Assembly: GCA_950295325.1 (NCBI GenBank) | Contig: OX485809.1 | Location: 8,308,001-8,372,000, forward strand | DNA length: 64,000 nucleotides | Direction: 5' to 3' | Source: Polytrichum commune | Lineage: Eukaryota; Streptophyta; Polytrichopsida; Polytrichales; Polytrichaceae | Shown here: positions 59,173-64,000 of the stretch, one piece after another | How positions within the stretch are numbered: position 1 is the stretch's first letter | How the letters are laid out: each line of letters begins with the position of its first letter | Program-made: the position numbers and the translations under genes | The notes under the pieces: model-generated | Database searches by the model: none | Seen by the model: the letters and a program-made list of their open reading frames with translations, nothing else | What the model was told of the DNA's origin: nothing

Positions 59173-60764
59173 TTAGCCATTTGCTTTTGAGCATTACTTT
59201 CAATGATAAGTATTATAAACCTCGTCTTAATATTTTTATACTTGAATACTTGAAACAAGTTTAAAGGGCAACATGAAACAAAATTCCAATTTAAAGAACA
59301 TACTGCTATTACTTTTAATTGTGGCAATTCATAGTTACTAATACAATCCATCTGTGTTACTAGTAGGTAATCTTTTTCATTCAAATTATAATTGTATTCT
59401 TTTGAAAATATAATGCATTGGTGAGACATTAACATTGGTGTAATGGGTATATGTAAGGGTTTGTTTACACTAGTGGCTAATGACCATGACCACCACTTCC
59501 TCAAATCTCTCATTGGTTGACAAATGTGTGGTAGTCTCACTTTGTTTTACACAAGTTCATCATAAATAAAATTGACTATGAGTGAGCATGCTAGAAGAAT
59601 AGATAAGAAAGTGACATGAAACCCTACATGTACAACATGCAATGTGTTGCATGTGTGATTGTCCTAAAATGAACAACGTTTTAGCGACAAAACCCGAAAA
59701 CGTTGTTTTAAGTGGAAAAAATACGATGACCATGTCCCAAGGGGGAAAAAAACATAATTTAATGTAATTTAATTTTGATTAATCCTTTATTTTGTCATTT
59801 TTATTGTAAACATTACGTTATGTGTTGAAGGCTTGTAAAAAGTGATGTGGATTCCTCATTTCCGTTTGAATGGAGAGTGTGTTGAAAAGCTGGGCTTGGA
59901 ATGGAATATGGATAGGAAGGAGTCCAAGTAATGAGGGAGGGAGAGAACCCAATACTATTTGTTTAAAAAAATTAAATGAGAAGACCATATCTCTGCAAAA
60001 AATGTATTTTAAAGAAATAAACTTATTTTAACATAATTTTCTTAAAAATCAATATTTGATTTGTCATTCTTGTTAAAAACATGTCATGATAATTATTTGT
60101 GGGATTAACAATATTCCATGGAATATTTCCCACATTCCATGAAATGTTGTTATGGATCTGAATAATGTTATGAGACATTGTGTTGCATGATGAAGGCTTA
60201 TAAAAAGTGATGTAGATTTCTCATTTATCTTTGAATGAGGGGTGCATTGAAAGACTGGACTTGGAATGAAATCCGTACAAGATGGACTCTAGCATTGAGC
60301 AAGGGAGGGAATACCAAAAGTTTGTTCTGAGGAAAAATCAACTATGTGAGCTATTCCTTCCGTAGTGGAAGATTGGTCTTTGGATTGCACCGAAGGCACT
60401 TGTTGGGTGTGAAACACATATTGAACTAGTGTCTTTTCAAAATCAAAGCCCCAATGTTGACATTCCAATTTTTCGTTTCCAACTTATATGCAAAAAGAAT
60501 CGTGTGTGTGTGAAAGTGGCAAGTGAATATGTGCCCCAATTTCTACTACAAAAGGAATGACTCTCAAACTTTCATTGAGAGCAAAGCTTTACAACCTCCA
60601 TCCAAATCCATTCTAGTGTTGTTTCACTTGGAAACTCATAAACGTGGTTGGCTACATGAACAACGTCATGCAAGGATGTCAAGTGGCCAATTTCAAATCT
60701 AATGTGGTGAGATGAGATTGATATTGGCTTGAAAATCATTGTAAAACCAATGAATGTCCAATGA
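59173..60764. other. intergenic DNA with a direct repeat
   Basis: A segment near 59823-59950 (GAAGGCTTGTAAAAAGTGATG, then GGGCTTGGAATGGAAT) is repeated in altered form at about 60185-60310. No gene was recognised. Confidence 0.5.
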
Positions 60765-60968
60765 ACATGTATATTGGATTTTGGACCTTGGAGATGAAGT
60801 GCACCTCAGTATGGGTTATGTGGACAAGCGGCCTTCAAAAATGCAAGGGCAATTTTATTTTTCAAAGTTGGGCAGAGTGGGCAGGGAGCATGGGCTTCGT
60901 TTGGATAGTGAAGGAGTTGTGCTCCGGTCGGGGCCCAACCCCCGCCAAATGTGATCTAGCCCGGGGCG
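60765..60968 (+). repeat. HAS1 upstream duplication, distal copy
   Basis: Shares with 61384-61580 TTTTGGACCTTG, GGGTTATGTGGACAAGCGGCC-like sequence, GGGCAGGGAGCATGGGCTTC and TGTGATCTAGCCC in the same order. A small open frame across it is not convincing as a gene. Confidence 0.75.
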
Positions 60969-61383
60969 GACAAAAGAGGGTGAGAATCGGGACTAAGGTG
61001 AAATTAGTGGGAGAGTTCACCCTCACTGCCCGCTGCCCGGCCCTCCCAATTTACCACTTATTCTTGAACATTATAAACTGTCAAAAATGGGACAAAACTC
61101 CCTTCCAAAACATGTGATTTTAAGAAATTTTAAGCATACATCTATTGCATCTCAAATAATTCTCTACAATAGACAAATATGTACTTGCTGGAAAAGGGGA
61201 CTTTCGATTTCATTCATATTAAGTGATGCAAAACACTGTCATTGCTTGTGTGAATCCTAATTTATACTTTGATTGCATTCAAAAAAATCAAGCTTCATTG
61301 ATTAACAGTACATACAAACTCTTCAAACCCTAAATATTAGAAGTCGTGAAACCATTCTAAATAGTGTGAAGAATGAGACATAT

Positions 61384-61580
61384 ATATTAAATTTTGGACC
61401 TTGAAGATGAAATGCACTCAACATGGGTTATACGGACAAACGACCTTCAAAAAATGCAAAGACAATTTTATTTTTCGAAGTCGGGCGGAGCGGGCAGGGA
61501 GCATGGGCTTCGTTCGGGCAGTGAAGGAGCGTGCCCGGGCGGGGCCCAGCGCTGGGCAGATGTGATCTAGCCCAGGGCCT
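61384..61580 (+). repeat. HAS1 upstream duplication, proximal copy
   Basis: The second copy, about 615 bp from the first and ending about 40 bp before the telo-box, so it forms the upstream promoter of the helicase gene. It carries site II-like TGGGCT (61504-61509) and GGCCCA (61543-61548). Confidence 0.75.
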
Positions 61581-61617
61581 TTTGTCCCCTTTTCGCTCCA
61601 ATTGTCCGAGGATGCTA

Positions 61618-61632
61618 AAACCCTAAACCCTA
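61618..61632 (+). promoter_or_regulatory. tandem telo-box upstream of the HAS1-type gene
   Basis: AAACCCTAAACCCTA is a double telo-box about 210 bp before the main ATG. Together with site II-like motifs just upstream it matches promoters of plant ribosome-biogenesis genes and mirrors the BMS1 promoter here. Confidence 0.8.
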
Positions 61633-61790
61633 GGCCCCAAGCCCTAAAACTGCCAACCCCCAGACCTTGAGCATTCCTCTTCTCCCAACACTCCTGTTTT
61701 CATCTGTTTTCATCGCACTTACTATCTTTTTTTGTTTGTTCGTTTATTGCTTCGTCTGCATCTGCTGTGGTCCTCTTCGTGTAGGTAGTC

Positions 61791-61835
61791 ATGGCTGTGA
61801 AGGAGAAGAAACGGGAAAAAATCCTAGATATTTGA
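61791..61835 (+). other. upstream ORF of 14 codons in the HAS1 leader
   Basis: ATGGCTGTGAAGGAG opens a frame encoding MAVKEKKREKILDI and stops with TGA 7 nt before the main ATG. It is basic like the helicase N-terminus, so it could be the former true start put out of frame by an indel, or a real uORF that lowers or tunes translation. Confidence 0.5.
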
Positions 61836-61842
61836 GGCTGAG

Positions 61843-63985
61843 ATGGTAGGAGGTGAGGGGGATGCACTCGATATGGCGGAGCAGGTAGACGCTGCCGTTG
61901 CCGTGGGCCCTGCTGTGGCTAACGGTGGCGGTGAGAAGAAGAAACGTAAGAAATTGGAGGTGAAGAAATTAGAACCCGTGACGGAGGTTGACGCGCCAGC
62001 AGCAGGAGGTGAGGGTGATGCTGCAACGGAGGAGGAAGGGGGAGACGCTCCCGCGGCGGTGGAGAATGGTGAGAATAGGAAGAAGAGCAAGAAAACGAAG
62101 TTTGAGATTGAGATGCTAGGAGGGGGAGTTGCGGAGGTCAGCGGGATTATGAGTAACACCGCCTTCGAAACCTTACCGGTGTCGGAGCCAACTAAAAACG
62201 CTCTTCGTGACACCGGGTTTACTCACATGACTGAGGTATGTGCCTTAGTCAGAAGGCATTCTCGTTGTCAATTTTACATTGATGGTCTTGTGTAATGTCC
62301 TTGGTTGTGATCGCGGTAATGAGATTTCATCCCTCTGGTGTTCACCCCTCTTGTGCGCACATGCGATGTACATCAAATTTCTACAAGGGGATTAAATGTA
62401 TTTTGTCATAGGGGATCAAAATTTCATACCATGATTGTGTATGAGGGGAGTGGTGCAGATTCAAGCAAGGTCAATACCTCAGCTTTTGACTGGACGCGAT
62501 GTCCTTGGAGCTGCGCGAACAGGGTCTGGAAAAACCCTTGCATTTGTGGTCCCAGCAGCTGAGCTGCTCTTCCATGGGAATTTTATGCCGCGGAGTGGCA
62601 CTGGTGTGATTGTCATTTCTCCCACACGAGAGCTTGCCATGCAGGTATTATTGGATATCATGACTCTTCAGGTTTTAAGAGTAATGACATTTGCTAGGCT
62701 GCAACCTTCCTACATGTTGCCCTTCAAAGTAGGATTACAGGCATACGACCAGCTTAGTCACAGTCTCCCAGTCCTCTGCACAAGTCAAGCTCGGTGTAGG
62801 GTGGACAGTGGGCTGAGTTTTTAAACACCTGCTGTAGATTTACGGAGTCGCAAGGGATATTTTGAAGTATCATAAGCAAACACACGGCATTGTGATGGGG
62901 GGAGCTAACAGGCGAACAGAGGCTGAGAAACTAGCCAAGGGTGTGAACTTCGTGGTCGCTACTCCAGGGCGTCTACTGGATCATCTTCAGAATACCAAGG
63001 GTTTCCTGTTTAAGAATTTGAAGGTTGGCGACTTTTCTTCTTACAAAGCTCATTAATTATCATTAGAATGTCGTTAATGATGGGTTTGTGGAGTTCAATG
63101 GTCAACTGTATCAATTCAAGGGCCTGGCAGCTGGTGTGTCGCTTGAATTACTAGTTATGAGTGCATGCCCGCAAGTAATCCCCACGTGAAAAATCTTCTG
63201 GATGATGCAGTGCCTAGTGATAGATGAAGCTGATCGAATTTTGGAGATAGGTTTTGAGGAGGAAATGAAGCAAATTATCAAGCTCCTACCAAAGGTCTGT
63301 GCACTTGCACCCTCTTTTCTGGTACAGTGCTGACTTGGTGTCTATTTGATATGCTGCATCCTATGATCTGGTAGCAGTGCAGCAGGTGGCGCTGATATCT
63401 GATGTCCGACTAAACTTCCAGTGGTTGTCTCAAAAGTCATAGCTTTTAAGTTTGTTGATATGTTTAATTTTCAAATTTTTTGTTGATTGTTCAGGAACGA
63501 CAGACTGTCCTCTTTTCTGCCACTCAGACAACTAAGGTTTGTCAGTTGCTTCTACTCTTTCCATGAAAATCAGATGTTTGCTGTATTGTACTTGGAGGTG
63601 GATGTGATGCTTTGTTGTAAGGACTGCAACGGAAGTTCTGTTGAATAGTTATATGTTTTAATTTGTCTTGAAGCAAACTGACTGCCCCTACACCACAGGT
63701 GGAAGACTTGGCACGTGTGTCATTCAAGAGGGCTCCTTTGTACATTGGTGTAGACGACGGTAGAGCAAAGGTATGTATGAATGCAAAATAAGGAAAAGTA
63801 AAGATGCATTTATTACTTTGTTGTTGTTCCTGTAATTGCTGTTGCTTTGATCCTTAATCTACATTTTGTCTCTGGCTGTTTGGCAGGCTACAGTGGAAGG
63901 GTTAGAACAAGGGCATTGTGTAGTCTCAAGTACACAACGGTTTCTGCTCCTGTTTACATTCTTGAAAAAAAATATAAAGAAGAAG
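61843..63985 (+). CDS. HAS1: DEAD-box RNA helicase, HAS1/DDX18 type (7 exons, 3' end beyond window)
   Basis: HAS1/DDX18 helicases act in the nucleolus in pre-rRNA processing and U14 snoRNA release. Exons seen: 61843-62235, 62459-62644, 62838-63023, 63211-63294, 63495-63536, 63699-63770, 63887-63985, all GT-AG and all phase 0. A Lys/Glu-rich N-terminus of about 100 residues precedes [10 protein letters not shown], the Q-motif region ([15 protein letters not shown]), motif I ARTGSGKT, Ia PTRELAMQ, the HAS1-typical IVMGGANRR, Ib [16 protein letters not shown], and [16 protein letters not shown] and [11 protein letters not shown], also HAS1-like, follow. The rest of the RecA-2 domain (motifs IV-VI) is outside the window. 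Confidence 0.94.
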
Positions 63986-64000
63986 GTACTACTCTGCGCT

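Overview
The window is nuclear DNA of a land plant. Two multi-exon genes have GT-AG introns and plant-type promoters (telo-box plus TGGGCY site II motifs). There is an intronless plant-style F-box gene, a chromodomain Ty3/gypsy retrotransposon with an initiator-Met tRNA primer site, and dense MITE and hAT debris. The species cannot be read from the sequence; a seed-free plant would fit the F-box style but this is only a guess.

Four host genes look functional. On the minus strand, 11867-21489 is BMS1, the GTPase of the small-subunit processome, in 19 exons; one intron is a U12-type AT-AC intron that fits exactly. On the plus strand, 25343-26542 encodes an F-box protein, 52809-55654 encodes phosphoribosylglycinamide formyltransferase (purine synthesis, five exons), and 61843 to the window end encodes a HAS1/DDX18-type DEAD-box helicase (seven exons seen, 3' end missing). 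BMS1 and HAS1 both act in ribosome biogenesis, and both carry telo-boxes and site II motifs upstream of the ATG, so they probably share growth-linked control.

The rest is mostly mobile DNA. Layout: 1-5.2 kb AT-rich sequence with one Harbinger-like MITE; 5.26-5.71 kb an array of about twelve hairpins with a constant TAGACA loop and changing stems; 7.8-11.0 kb three hAT-type elements and a foldback element; 21.8-24.1 kb four MITEs in series behind BMS1; 30.6-34.5 kb tandem repeats and a broken zinc-finger gene with a 39-residue repeat; 34.9-38.1 kb a Harbinger-like MITE, a nested pair of hAT elements, a palindrome-rich MITE and another hAT element; 39.6-46.7 kb a complete but inactivated chromovirus; 47.75-48.47 kb a CENP-B/pogo-type transposase relic; 51.8-52.4 kb a MITE directly in front of the purine gene; 58.4-59.2 kb a TA-flanked inverted-repeat element; 60.8-61.6 kb a duplicated segment in front of HAS1.

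Transposon boundaries were placed by finding inverted ends together with matching target-site duplications (3 bp TTA/TAA for Harbinger-like, 8 bp for hAT, 5 bp for the LTR element). All boundaries and splice sites were read by eye; no alignment or database search was run.
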